Below, piece after piece: positions 41,922 to 48,729 of a DNA stretch of 62,624 nt. The DNA comes from Streptomyces hokutonensis. Its GTDB lineage: Bacteria; Actinomycetota; Actinomycetes; Streptomycetales; Streptomycetaceae. The notes under the pieces were generated by a model. The model worked only from the letters and a program-made list of their open reading frames with translations. It was not told where the DNA came from and made no database searches. The position numbers and the translations under genes are program-made. Within the stretch, counting starts at the first letter, position 1. Every line of letters starts with the position of its first letter. Where the stretch lies: contig NZ_BARG01000072.1 of NCBI RefSeq assembly GCF_000376565.1, positions 1-62,624 of the forward strand, in the 5' to 3' direction.

Positions 41922-42391
41922 CGGCCCTCACCCCACACACTGGCGAGGGTGCGCAGCCGGTCGCGGACGCGATCGGCCTCCGCCCCGTACAGGGGCTTGC
42001 ACACGTCGGACGCCCGGCCCTCGTGAGGGGCAGTCGCGGTCTGCTTACCCTCGCCGTCCTCGCCGCGGCCCCGCGCCTGCTCGCCGGCGGACTGCGTGGT
42101 ACGGGCCTGCCACGTCGGATAGGCGACGGGGTGCTCGGCGGTCCACTCGCGCAGGCGCCGTGCCGAGTGGGCGAGGTGGCCGTGGGCCAAGAGCAGTTCG
42201 ACGATGACCCGGGTGTCCGAGGCACGGCGGGTGAGCAGCTCGGCGCGCGCCTGGTCGTCGACGGGCCGGTCAGCGAGGGGTACGTCGAGGGCCTCGACGA
42301 TGGCGGTGAGCAGTTCCCGGACCGGGGCGGGCAGGGCGCCCGGCAGGATGCCGGGCGCCTCCACGGCCGGGCTGAGGGCCGTGTGCGTCAT
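41918..42391 (-). CDS. Hypothetical helical protein of transfer operon
   Basis: 157 residues from ATG 42391, coupled to both neighbours by overlaps. It is helical (PVRELLTAIVEALDVPLADRP, VIVELLLAHGHLAHSARRLREW) with a polar Gln/Gly/Glu linker near residue 110 and a short basic end. No family is recognised. Confidence 0.6.
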   Translation of the reverse strand: MTHTALSPAVEAPGILPGALPAPVRELLTAIVEALDVPLADRPVDDQARAELLTRRASDTRVIVELLLAHGHLAHSARRLREWTAEHPVAYPTWQARTTQSAGEQARGRGEDGEGKQTATAPHEGRASDVCKPLYGAEADRVRDRLRTLASVWGEGR

Positions 42392-42789
42392 GCCTGCCCC
42401 CGCTCGGCGAGCTGGGCGCGCAGCTGGGTGAGCGCCGCGGTGGGGGCGAGGCTGGCCGGGACGACGACCACGGACTCCTCCGCCAGCACGCACACCCCGG
42501 TCAGGCCGGGGGAGGCGGTGGTGCGGATTTCCAGGTCGTGCTCGGCCGCCAGGTCCTCGAGCATCCGGGCCGGGGTGGTGAAGCGGTCGTAGAGCTCGGG
42601 CAGCCACATCTCCAGCAGCTCGAGGTCACCGCGGCACGCCTCCGCGGGCGTCTTGCCCTCGGCCTCCGCCCGGGCGGCTCCGGCGCGGAAGAGGCGCTCG
42701 AGGGCGAGCAGCGCGGTGCCGATCGCGTCGACGTGCGCCTCCTTGGCGGGGCTGTCGGCCTGCTGGCTGCTCTGTACGGTGGTGCTCAT
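42388..42789 (-). CDS. First gene of transfer operon, hypothetical
   Basis: 133 residues from ATG 42789. Its N-terminal part is Gln/Ser-rich, followed by helices (AIGTALLALERLFRAGAARAEAEG) and a small alpha/beta segment (EIRTTASPGLTGVCVLAEESVVVVP). It is the first gene of the leftward operon that ends with traB. The leader upstream has a 14-bp hairpin and three operators. No family is recognised. Confidence 0.6.
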   Translation of the reverse strand: MSTTVQSSQQADSPAKEAHVDAIGTALLALERLFRAGAARAEAEGKTPAEACRGDLELLEMWLPELYDRFTTPARMLEDLAAEHDLEIRTTASPGLTGVCVLAEESVVVVPASLAPTAALTQLRAQLAERGQA

Positions 42790-42825
42790 GGTCTGACTCC
42801 CTTGAGACGAAGGGTTCGGATCTCA

Positions 42826-42861
42826 GGCGCCGCCCGGTGGGTGAGATCACCGGGCGGCGCC
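42826..42861 (-). promoter_or_regulatory. Leader hairpin of transfer operon
   Basis: GGCGCCGCCCGGTG and its exact complement form 14-bp arms around an 8-base loop, 37-72 bases before the first transfer gene and downstream of operator 1 in the sense of transcription. It could attenuate the operon or block readthrough. Confidence 0.55.
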
Positions 42862-42889
42862 GCTGTGTTTGCGGCCTGAGTCCCGAAGG

Positions 42890-42916
42890 ACTTTGTCCGC
42901 CTCACGTTGACAAAGT
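42890..42916. promoter_or_regulatory. Transfer-operon operator 1
   Basis: ACTTTGTC and GACAAAGT form perfect 8-bp arms separated by 11 bases. It is the copy nearest the leftward transfer operon. Confidence 0.75.
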
Positions 42917-42932
42917 TAGGGTCTGACCGAGA

Positions 42933-42959
42933 ACCTTGTCAACGTCATTGGGGCAAGGT
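42933..42959. promoter_or_regulatory. Transfer-operon operator 2
   Basis: ACCTTGTC and GGCAAGGT, with an 11-base spacer and one mismatch between arms. Starts 43 bases after operator 1. Confidence 0.72.
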
Positions 42960-42992
42960 TGTTGGGGGCGTGTCGATGCGGAGACTGCATAG

Positions 42993-43019
42993 ACTTTGTC
43001 CACGTCGAAGCGACAAGGA
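42993..43019. promoter_or_regulatory. Transfer-operon operator 3
   Basis: ACTTTGTC and GACAAGGA, with an 11-base spacer. It starts 60 bases after operator 2, and its right arm is the ribosome binding site of the small HTH gene, so binding would also block that gene. Confidence 0.72.
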
Positions 43020-43026
43020 GCCGTGC

Positions 43027-43239
43027 ATGGGAGCCGACCCGAACGCCGAGTACTGGACAGTGGCGGATGTCGCCGAACACTGGGGTGTCACTCCGCAGAC
43101 CATCCGGACGTACCGGTCTCGAGGCCGCGGCGAAGTGCCTCCGGAAGACGCCGTCTTCGGGCGCTCCCCTGTCTGGAGGCCGGCCACGATCCTCGAATTC
43201 CAGCGACCGGGTCGTGGGGCTCGCACGGATCTCCGCTGA
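43027..43239 (+). CDS. Small MerR/AlpA-type HTH regulator of transfer operon
   Basis: 70 residues from ATG 43027, with AAGGAG seven bases upstream. The whole protein is a winged helix: WTVADVAEHWGVTPQTIRTYRSRG, then PPEDAVFGRSPVWRPATILEF. It is divergent from the transfer operon, and three related operators lie between the two. The third overlaps its ribosome binding site, so it probably represses both itself and the transfer genes, as Kor-type regulators do in Streptomyces plasmids. AlpA-type proteins can also be excisionases, so that role is an alternative. Confidence 0.75.
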   Translation: MGADPNAEYWTVADVAEHWGVTPQTIRTYRSRGRGEVPPEDAVFGRSPVWRPATILEFQRPGRGARTDLR

Positions 43240-43271
43240 CCATTCGAGAGGCGTCTCCCGAATGCCTCCGA

Positions 43272-43290
43272 GATGGCACCGCGATGGCAC
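43272..43290 (+). promoter_or_regulatory. Right paired GATGGCAC arm sites
   Basis: Two direct GATGGCAC copies starting at 43272 and 43283, 11 bases apart, as in the left pair. They lie 118-136 bases inside attR. Confidence 0.6.
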
Positions 43291-43407
43291 CAAGAGGGCG
43301 ATACGCGTTCCGACGCCCCCCAACGCCGCCGGATGCCAGTACGCCGATGACCTGCGGTGACCCGTCGCGACACCCCGAGATCGGTCATAGCCGGACGAAC
43401 CCCAACA

Positions 43408-43467
43408 CACTGCTAATGCGGTTTGGGACGCAAATCCCATCGAGGGTTCAAATCCCTCCGCCTCCGC
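43408..43467 (+). repeat. attR core (displaced tRNA-Ser 3' half)
   Basis: Direct repeat of 15820-15879 with four differences, all in the variable arm. The arm here is GGGA-CGCAAA-TCCC, still fully paired. It probably represents the original chromosomal 3' half, now cut off from its 5' half. Confidence 0.9.
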
Positions 43468-43475
43468 ACCCCACC

Positions 43476-43506
43476 CGAAGCCCTGGTCGAACCGACCGGG
43501 GCTTCG
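43476..43506 (+). terminator. Displaced terminator of tRNA-Ser(GCU)
   Basis: A 14-bp stem (one T-G pair) with a 3-base loop, 9 bases after the attR half. It is likely the original terminator of the tRNA-Ser gene, now 27.6 kb away from the functional tRNA. Confidence 0.6.
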
Positions 43507-43567
43507 GTCGTTCGCAAGGTCGTTTTCAGGCTGTTTCCGCAGCTCACAAGGGGTACGGCTAACGGAT

Positions 43568-43596
43568 TTCACATGGCGGCGGCAGTCATGTAATGT
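43568..43596 (+). promoter_or_regulatory. Promoter of tRNA-Arg
   Basis: TTCACA (43568-43573) and TAATGT (43591-43596) are spaced by 17 bases, 66 bases before the tRNA. Confidence 0.55.
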
Positions 43597-43661
43597 TCTT
43601 CCTGTCGCCGCGAGCGGGCCGGAAGGGCCGGGAGCGGCGAAGGAAAACAAGAGAAAACCAA

Positions 43662-43734
43662 GCACTCGTAGCTTAACGGATAGAGCATCTGACTACGGAT
43701 CAGAAGGTTGCAGGTTCGAATCCTGCCGAGTGCA
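43662..43734 (+). tRNA. tRNA-Arg(ACG)
   Basis: A 73-nt cloverleaf: acceptor GCACTCG with CGAGTGC, anticodon stem TCTGA/TCAGA with loop CTACGGA (anticodon ACG at 43695-43697), and T arm GCAGG/CCTGC. No encoded CCA. A terminator follows. Confidence 0.95.
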
Positions 43735-43743
43735 CATCAACGA

Positions 43744-43781
43744 CAGGGACCCTGTGGATCACTCCACAGGGTCCCTGTTTT
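43744..43781 (+). terminator. tRNA-Arg terminator
   Basis: A perfect 15-bp stem with a 4-base loop followed by TTTT. Confidence 0.85.
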
Positions 43782-43958
43782 CGTCCGGCGTCGCGGGTTC
43801 CTCCTTGTCCAGGCCGATGGGGGACCTGTCCAAGTGACGTTGCTCACATGATTTCGGGTGCTCGGCGAGGTGGTCCGCGAGGTCGGCGACCAGGTTGTGA
43901 TGAACAAGCGATGTGGACGGCCTCAGCGAGAGGCGTGTCTAGGCCCATACTGGAAGCA

Positions 43959-44180
43959 ATGACAAAGCCAGCTGCACCGAAGCGCTATCTGCCCACCAGT
44001 CCCTTCAAGGCACCGGCCGCGGCGGCCCCCAAGCATTTCGCCGTGGGCGACCAGGTGACACACGACATGTACGGCCTCGGCCGGGTCATCGGCATCGAGG
44101 ACGGCATCGCGGTGCTCGTCGACTTCGGCTCGGTTCAGGAGCGCATCCTGAGTCCGTACGCCAAGATGAGCAAGCTGTAG
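43959..44180 (+). CDS. Tudor/CarD-like small conserved protein
   Basis: 73 residues from ATG 43959. After a basic, Pro/Ala-rich N-terminal tail, FAVGDQVTHDMYGLGRVIGI and VLVDFGSVQERILSPYAKM form a small SH3/Tudor-like barrel, like the C-terminal domain of UvrD/PcrA and the CarD N-terminal module, both of which contact RNA polymerase. A role in transcription or repair is inferred. A longer frame starting at 43848 lacks a suitable ribosome binding site. Confidence 0.7.
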   Translation: MTKPAAPKRYLPTSPFKAPAAAAPKHFAVGDQVTHDMYGLGRVIGIEDGIAVLVDFGSVQERILSPYAKMSKL

Positions 44181-44243
44181 GACCGCAGTGCCCGGTCACG
44201 GCACACCAGGTCCTGGCGGCCTGTAACGAACGGGAGACCTCTC

Positions 44244-44426
44244 ATCGAACTGACCTCGCTGTTCTCCGCCCCGGAAGGGGCGTCCCGCCGTGCCAACGCG
44301 GGATCGCCCCCTCCGGCGACGAACCCCTTCCAGGCCCCGGACTTCGGGGAGGACGAGACACTGCCGTTCGACGACGGACCGGCGACGTTCTCGGAACTGG
44401 ACGAGGCCTACCGCCAGGCGGGCTAG
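44244..44426 (+). pseudogene. Small ORF with ATC in place of start codon
   Basis: A 60-codon frame begins ATC at 44244 exactly where a start codon would lie after GGGAG (44232-44236). The reading (IELTSLFSAPEGAS, then NPFQAPDFGEDETLPFDDGP, ending YRQAG) has strong Streptomyces codon bias and a clean stop. No ATG, GTG or TTG lies at the proper place. Either a start codon was lost by one substitution or a non-standard ATC start is used. Confidence 0.5.
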
Positions 44427-44495
44427 GCAGGACGGCCCAGCCACGGGGGGCCGGGCTTCCAGAGGGGGACATGGTTTCCGGCGGCGGACCGGGCG

Positions 44496-44687
44496 TGCAC
44501 AGTCATGCCCACGGCTTTGGGTGACCGTCCCGCCGAGCGCGTCGACGATGCCGGCGACGGGGCCGCTCCACCGGTGCACGCTGAACGTCGTCATCGCCGC
44601 GTCGAACGCCCCGTCGGGGAACGGCAGTTGCCCGGCTGTCGCGTCCACGGCCTCGGCAGGCCCCCGAGGCCACAAGGGGGCGTACAT
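44496..44687 (-). pseudogene. Fragment of SAM-dependent methyltransferase
   Basis: The minus-strand reading includes AEAVDATAGQLPFPDGAFDAAMTTFSVHRWS, the typical motif II/III region of class I methyltransferases (residue pattern LPFPDGxFDAAxxxFSxHxW). Neither the SAM-binding motif I nor the C-terminal half is present, and the frame changes character after about 55 codons. It is a truncated remnant. Confidence 0.6.
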
Positions 44688-44744
44688 CCGCCGTCAAGGA
44701 CGTCGCCCGGCGGTCAGCCTCGTCCAGGGCGATCTACTTCAGCC

Positions 44745-45701
44745 ATGACCACCCACCGTCAACAGCACACCGCCGCCTGGGTCCGACACTTCGCCGATCG
44801 CGGTCACCCGGACGCCCGGCCGCTCGCCGCCGGTGTCGAGGGTGCCGTCTACCGGCTCGGCGACGGGACGGTCGCCAAGGTGTGGAGCGGGCGGCGGCCG
44901 GCCGGGCTGGAGCTGATGCGCCGGGTCTACGAGGACATCGCCCGGCACTCGGCGTCGTTGCCGTTCGCCACGCCGGAGATCCACGCCGTCGAGGAGCACG
45001 AGGGCGTCCTCGTCACCTATGAACGGGAGCTGCGGGGAACGCCGTTGCGGCCCGACTCGGCGATCGCGGCACCGCCACGGGAGCTGCCCGCGCGGGAGAC
45101 CGACGCCCTGTTGACGGTGCTGCGCGCCCTGGCCGCCGTACCCGGCACCGAGGCCATGCGCCGACTCACCGTCCAGGGAGACGACCGTCCCCTCTGGGAG
45201 GGGCACGCCCGCTTCCCCGACGCGCTCGCCGCACTCGTCCGGAGGGCTGTCCGCAGGCATGGTGACCTGCTCGCCGCCCAGGTCTCCGACCTCGCGGCCG
45301 TCGTGCGGCGGACCGCGGAGTCCCTGGTGGCGTTGCCGGACAGCCCGTTCGTCTCCGTCGTGCACGGCGACCTCGTACCGCCCAACATCCACGTCGACGA
45401 CACCGGCGCACCCACGGCCGTACTCGACTTCGGGTTCTTCACCACCGCCGGCGACCCCGCCTTCGAGGCCGCGGTGACCGCCGCCGTGTGGGACATGTAC
45501 GGGCCGTACGCCGAACACCACACCGCCGTGCTCACCCGCCTGTTCGCCGAGGAGCTCCACCACTCCCCGGACACGCTCGCCCTCTACCAGCGTGCCTACG
45601 CCCTGGCGACGTACGACCTGTTCTCCTCGGACGGGAGTGACGGCCACTTCCGTTGGTGCGTCGCGCTGTTGGGGCGTGGGTCGCTCACGCCGCCGCGCTG
45701 A
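44745..45701 (+). CDS. Aminoglycoside phosphotransferase-family kinase
   Basis: 318 residues from ATG 44745. The APH fold is visible: a nucleotide loop (GVEGAVYRLGDGTVAKVWSG, about 27-46), the catalytic HGDLVPPNIHVDD (about 207) and the metal-binding LDFGFF (about 227). The usual HxDxxxxN pattern is met by HGDLVPPN. The substrate may be a sugar, choline or small antibiotic; resistance is not shown. Its 3' end overlaps the convergent GtrA gene by 17 bases. Confidence 0.82.
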   Translation: MTTHRQQHTAAWVRHFADRGHPDARPLAAGVEGAVYRLGDGTVAKVWSGRRPAGLELMRRVYEDIARHSASLPFATPEIHAVEEHEGVLVTYERELRGTPLRPDSAIAAPPRELPARETDALLTVLRALAAVPGTEAMRRLTVQGDDRPLWEGHARFPDALAALVRRAVRRHGDLLAAQVSDLAAVVRRTAESLVALPDSPFVSVVHGDLVPPNIHVDDTGAPTAVLDFGFFTTAGDPAFEAAVTAAVWDMYGPYAEHHTAVLTRLFAEELHHSPDTLALYQRAYALATYDLFSSDGSDGHFRWCVALLGRGSLTPPR

Positions 45702-46155
45702 ACACGGGCGTCGCCGGGACCGGCCGTACCGGGACTGTGACGGTCGCCGGAGCGCTCCGGTCGGCGAAGACGAACAGGCGCAGGACCAGGAAGCGGCCGA
45801 TGCCGGCGAGGGCCGAGGCGCTGAGGTAGACGATCTGCTCGGTGAGCATGGAGGGGGAGGCCTGGACGGTGTGGAGGACGAGTATCGCGGCGGACGTCGC
45901 CGCGTAGGCCGCCGTGGCCGAACCCGCCGACTGCCAGTGCTCGCGCAGACCGGGACGGCGCCCGGTGCCGAAGGTGAACAGGGCGTGCAGCTCGGTGCAG
46001 AGGATGGTCGAGGCGACCGTGATCAGCGCGTTCGCCACCGCCCAGGGCATCAGCCCGGCGAGCAGCGGTACCGCCAGGCTGGACAGCACCCCGACCCCGC
46101 CCCCGCACACCACGAACCGCACGAAGGACGCGAACGGACCGGGAGTGGTTGACAT
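45685..46155 (-). CDS. GtrA-family membrane protein
   Basis: 156 residues from ATG 46155, with GAGGGAAA upstream. Four membrane segments span about residues 10-30 (FVRFVVCGGGVGVLSSLAVP), 35-55, 75-97 and 105-125, and LHALFTFGTGRR matches the GtrA signature. GtrA proteins carry or flip polyprenol-linked sugars for surface glycans. A similar domain is fused to the GT2 enzyme at 52284-53804. Confidence 0.8.
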   Translation of the reverse strand: MSTTPGPFASFVRFVVCGGGVGVLSSLAVPLLAGLMPWAVANALITVASTILCTELHALFTFGTGRRPGLREHWQSAGSATAAYAATSAAILVLHTVQASPSMLTEQIVYLSASALAGIGRFLVLRLFVFADRSAPATVTVPVRPVPATPVFSAAA

Positions 46156-46316
46156 GGGATTTCCCTCCGTACGGCGGCCGTTCGACCTGCGCCGGTCCTC
46201 CTGACCGGCTGAGATCAACGATGCCGTCGTACGGCTGCGGGCACGATGAAGCGGTCTCCCGAACCGTTGGTGGAGCCCGCTACACCAACGGGGTCGGGCT
46301 TACCCCCCGGAGGGGC

Positions 46317-46811
46317 TCACTTCCCGTCCTGCTCGCTGTCCCGCGCGCGGAGTTCCTCGATGTAGTCCTGCGCCAGCGTCGACGTCCGCGCGAACCAGTC
46401 GGCCAGTACGGCGATCTCCTCGGGGGAGTAGTCGGCGAACTGGGCGTTGAGGCGGTCGTAGTAGGGGCCGTAGAGCGCGACGACCCGGGTCACCGCGGCC
46501 GGTACCGAGGCCACGCGGACGCGGCGGCGGTCGGTGGGGTCGGGGACGCGGGTGATGAAACCGGCGCGTTCCAGCCGGTTGAGGATGCCGGTCACCGCGC
46601 CCGTCGTGACGTGGGCGTGCTCCGCCAGATCGCCCGCCGTGAGCAGGTTCTCGCCCGCCTTCAGGACGCAGGCGAAGCAGAGCAGATCGGTGACGTTCAG
46701 GCCCAGCCGCTCGGCCATTTCCTGCTGGCCGAGCTGGGCGGTGGCGATGAGGGAGTCCATCGCGTCCAGTGCCTGGGCCGGGGTGGCGGCGGGGCGGGGC
46801 TTGGCTTGCAT
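46317..46811 (-). CDS. MarR-family regulator
   Basis: 164 residues from ATG 46811. The winged helix (LTAGDLAEHAHVTTGAVTGILNRLERAGFITRVPDPTDRRRVRVA) covers about 58-105, with dimerisation helices at both ends. It is divergent from a membrane protein gene, and the A/T-rich gap between them carries direct and inverted repeats suited to autoregulation. The ligand is unknown. Confidence 0.88.
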   Translation of the reverse strand: MQAKPRPAATPAQALDAMDSLIATAQLGQQEMAERLGLNVTDLLCFACVLKAGENLLTAGDLAEHAHVTTGAVTGILNRLERAGFITRVPDPTDRRRVRVASVPAAVTRVVALYGPYYDRLNAQFADYSPEEIAVLADWFARTSTLAQDYIEELRARDSEQDGK

Positions 46812-46820
46812 GGATATTGC

Positions 46821-46867
46821 CTTAGCTAGTGAGAGGTTAATACTATAAACTTCTTAGGTGGTGAGAG
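46821..46867. promoter_or_regulatory. Candidate MarR operators
   Basis: Direct repeats CTTAG-N3-GTGAGAG at 46821-46835 and 46853-46867 (32 bases apart, three helical turns) enclose an A/T-rich palindrome GTTAATA-C-TATAAAC (46836-46850, one mismatch). The gap separates the MarR gene from the divergent gene. Confidence 0.6.
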
Positions 46868-46894
46868 ATCTCAGAGGTCTGAGGGGGCTGGCAC

Positions 46895-47269
46895 ATGAGC
46901 GCACACCAGTATGACGAGGGGCATACGGTCGCCGGGTGGACCGGATTCGGCATCGCGACTGTCGGGACGACCGTCGCCGGCGTGGGGGTGTGTACCGTCT
47001 CCGCCGCGCTGATCGGCGGTGGGCTGGGGATCCTCGTGGTGAGCGTCCTGGTCACTTGGGCGCTGCATCTCACCGGCTGGGGCAAGCCGCCCGGGCGGCG
47101 GGACCGGGCGCAGTGGGGGATGCGGGTACGGGATCCGCTGGCGCGGGGCGGGCACGCCGGGTGTGTCGGGTGCCGGCTGGCGGGGCGGGGACGGCCGGCG
47201 GAGGGGCACGAGGAGGGGCGGGTCTCGGAGACCCGGCAGCCCGTTCCGGTCGGAGAAACCGCAGGCTGA
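46895..47269 (+). CDS. Small membrane protein
   Basis: 124 residues from ATG 46895. Two membrane segments (TVAGWTGFGIATVGTTVAGV and LIGGGLGILVVSVLVTWAL) are followed by a basic tail containing GKPPGRRDRAQWGMR and one CVGC motif. It is divergent from the MarR gene and probably under its control. No function is recognised. Confidence 0.65.
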   Translation: MSAHQYDEGHTVAGWTGFGIATVGTTVAGVGVCTVSAALIGGGLGILVVSVLVTWALHLTGWGKPPGRRDRAQWGMRVRDPLARGGHAGCVGCRLAGRGRPAEGHEEGRVSETRQPVPVGETAG

Positions 47270-47305
47270 GGCCGTTGTCAGTGGCGCCCTCTAATCTCGT
47301 GAGCG

Positions 47306-48205
47306 ATGGCACAGACATCACGGGCACCACGGACGTGGAAGTGCTCGGGACTCCGATGGACGGTAGGCGGTCCCGAGCTGAAGTGGGACGGCGGGCGCGG
47401 GAGCCCGCTGCCCCGGGGGAAGCGGGTGGCCTTCGAGGTCGCGGAAGGGGGCGGGCGGACATGTGTGGGAGCGCGGGGGCATACGTGTCCGCTGCGGGCG
47501 GCCGTGCCGGAGCGGAGCACGGGCGCGCGGTGCGAGGAGTGCGCGCGGCTGGACCGGGCGCACTCGGTCGCCGCCGACACGATCGCGGACGATCCGCGGC
47601 CGTACCACGTATATCTGGCCTGGTTCGGTCCCGGCCTGCTCAAGGTCGGCATCACCGCCGAAGAGCGCGGCTCCGCGCGACTGCTTGAGCAGGGCGCCGT
47701 CTGCTTCAGCTGGCTGGGCCTCGGCCCCCTGATGGCAGCCCGCCGCTCGGAGGAACTCCTGCGCGCCGCACTCCGCGTACCGGACCGGATCCCCTACGGC
47801 GAGAAGCGCGCCGTCCGCTCCGTGCTCCCGGACTCGGTGGCGGACCGCGCGGCCGAACTCGCCGACCTGCACGCCCAGGCCCTCGCGCTGCGCGAATGGC
47901 CGGAGTCGCTCCACCGCGAGCCGTACCAACCCGTGGACCACGTCGAGGTGTTCGGCCTCACCGACCTCCCGGCTCCCGTCGGCGAGGTGAGCGGGCTGAT
48001 CCCGGGCGGGGTGGTGAGCGGCGAGGTGCTCGCGGCGGCGGGACCGGATCTCCACCTCGCCACCGGGCGGGGCGTGGTCGTGCTGGACACACGGCTGATG
48101 ACGGGGTGGGAGCTGATCCCTGCCGGGGGCGAGACGGTTGAATTCACGGTGCCGGTGCGGGAGTTCAGGAGGGAAGTGCCGGGGGTCCAGGAGGGGTTGT
48201 TCTGA
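47306..48205 (+). CDS. DUF2797 protein
   Basis: 299 residues from ATG 47306. Cys-rich parts (RTCVGARGHTCPLRAA, GARCEECARLD, residues 50-90) suggest zinc binding. The following HVYLAWFGPGLLKVGITAEERG stretch has a GIY-YIG-like look. The C-terminal half (VEVFGLTDLPAPVGEVSG) is beta-rich. DUF2797 is widespread in actinobacteria but uncharacterised. Confidence 0.78.
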   Translation: MAQTSRAPRTWKCSGLRWTVGGPELKWDGGRGSPLPRGKRVAFEVAEGGGRTCVGARGHTCPLRAAVPERSTGARCEECARLDRAHSVAADTIADDPRPYHVYLAWFGPGLLKVGITAEERGSARLLEQGAVCFSWLGLGPLMAARRSEELLRAALRVPDRIPYGEKRAVRSVLPDSVADRAAELADLHAQALALREWPESLHREPYQPVDHVEVFGLTDLPAPVGEVSGLIPGGVVSGEVLAAAGPDLHLATGRGVVVLDTRLMTGWELIPAGGETVEFTVPVREFRREVPGVQEGLF

Positions 48206-48231
48206 GAACGGGGAAGGGAGGGGGAATCGTC

Positions 48232-48705
48232 ATGGAGGTCACCGTCCAGTGGGTCCGCACGTCCTGGACGAAGCGGTCGCGGGGAGGCGAGGCAGCCGCG
48301 CGCAGAAACGCGGTTCCGGTCGGATTCCCGTTGCCGGACGGGTTGGTGCAGTCGGTCCACACGGTCCGGATGCACGAGAAGGACGACTTCACGCCGGTCG
48401 ACGGCCTGGCGGAGCGGAAGCTGGCCGCGGTCCAGCTGCGGGAGACCGAGGGGTGGTTGAGGGTGTTCCCGCGCGTGGACCCGCTGTTCGGGCTGCCGCC
48501 CAGACCGCGGCGGCCTCCCGCGGTCCGGCTCGCGCCGGGTCAGTGGGTGCGGTGGCAGCTCAACTACCGTTTCAGCAGCGCGGCCGGTGTGCGGGACTGG
48601 TCGTACTGGCTGGACACGTTCAACGTCGCCTACGGGCCGGTGACCGCCGACGTGTTTCTGGGGACGCCCGCCTTTCACGTGGACGAGCAGGGGCCGGTGC
48701 GCTAG
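48232..48705 (+). CDS. Hypothetical protein
   Basis: 157 residues from ATG 48232. It is beta-rich with no membrane segment or signal peptide. Trp-rich stretches (GQWVRWQLNYRFSSAAGVRDWSYW) suggest a ligand-binding barrel. It is read in the same direction as the DUF2797 gene 27 bases before it and the amidohydrolase gene after it. No family is recognised. Confidence 0.6.
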   Translation: MEVTVQWVRTSWTKRSRGGEAAARRNAVPVGFPLPDGLVQSVHTVRMHEKDDFTPVDGLAERKLAAVQLRETEGWLRVFPRVDPLFGLPPRPRRPPAVRLAPGQWVRWQLNYRFSSAAGVRDWSYWLDTFNVAYGPVTADVFLGTPAFHVDEQGPVR

Positions 48706-48729
48706 CGATGGGCAGGAGTGGGGTCCCGT

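Larger units (their letters stand above)
15820..43467. mobile_element. AICE-type integrative conjugative element in tRNA-Ser(GCU)
   Basis: About 27.6 kb flanked by direct repeats of the tRNA-Ser 3' half. It carries an integrase adjacent to attL, an XRE repressor, an excisionase-like gene, a primase-polymerase plus DUF3987 replication module, Spd-like membrane proteins and a TraB/FtsK translocase with its own regulator. This is the known actinomycete ICE layout: site-specific integration, autonomous replication, and transfer of double-stranded DNA by a single translocase. It is somewhat large for the class and includes a phage tape measure gene, a second recombinase and a HEPN-motif gene. Confidence 0.9.

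Noticed and set aside
44745..45701. Specific aminoglycoside resistance gene
   Set aside because: Only the general APH kinase fold is visible. Substrate cannot be read from sequence and no resistance context exists.
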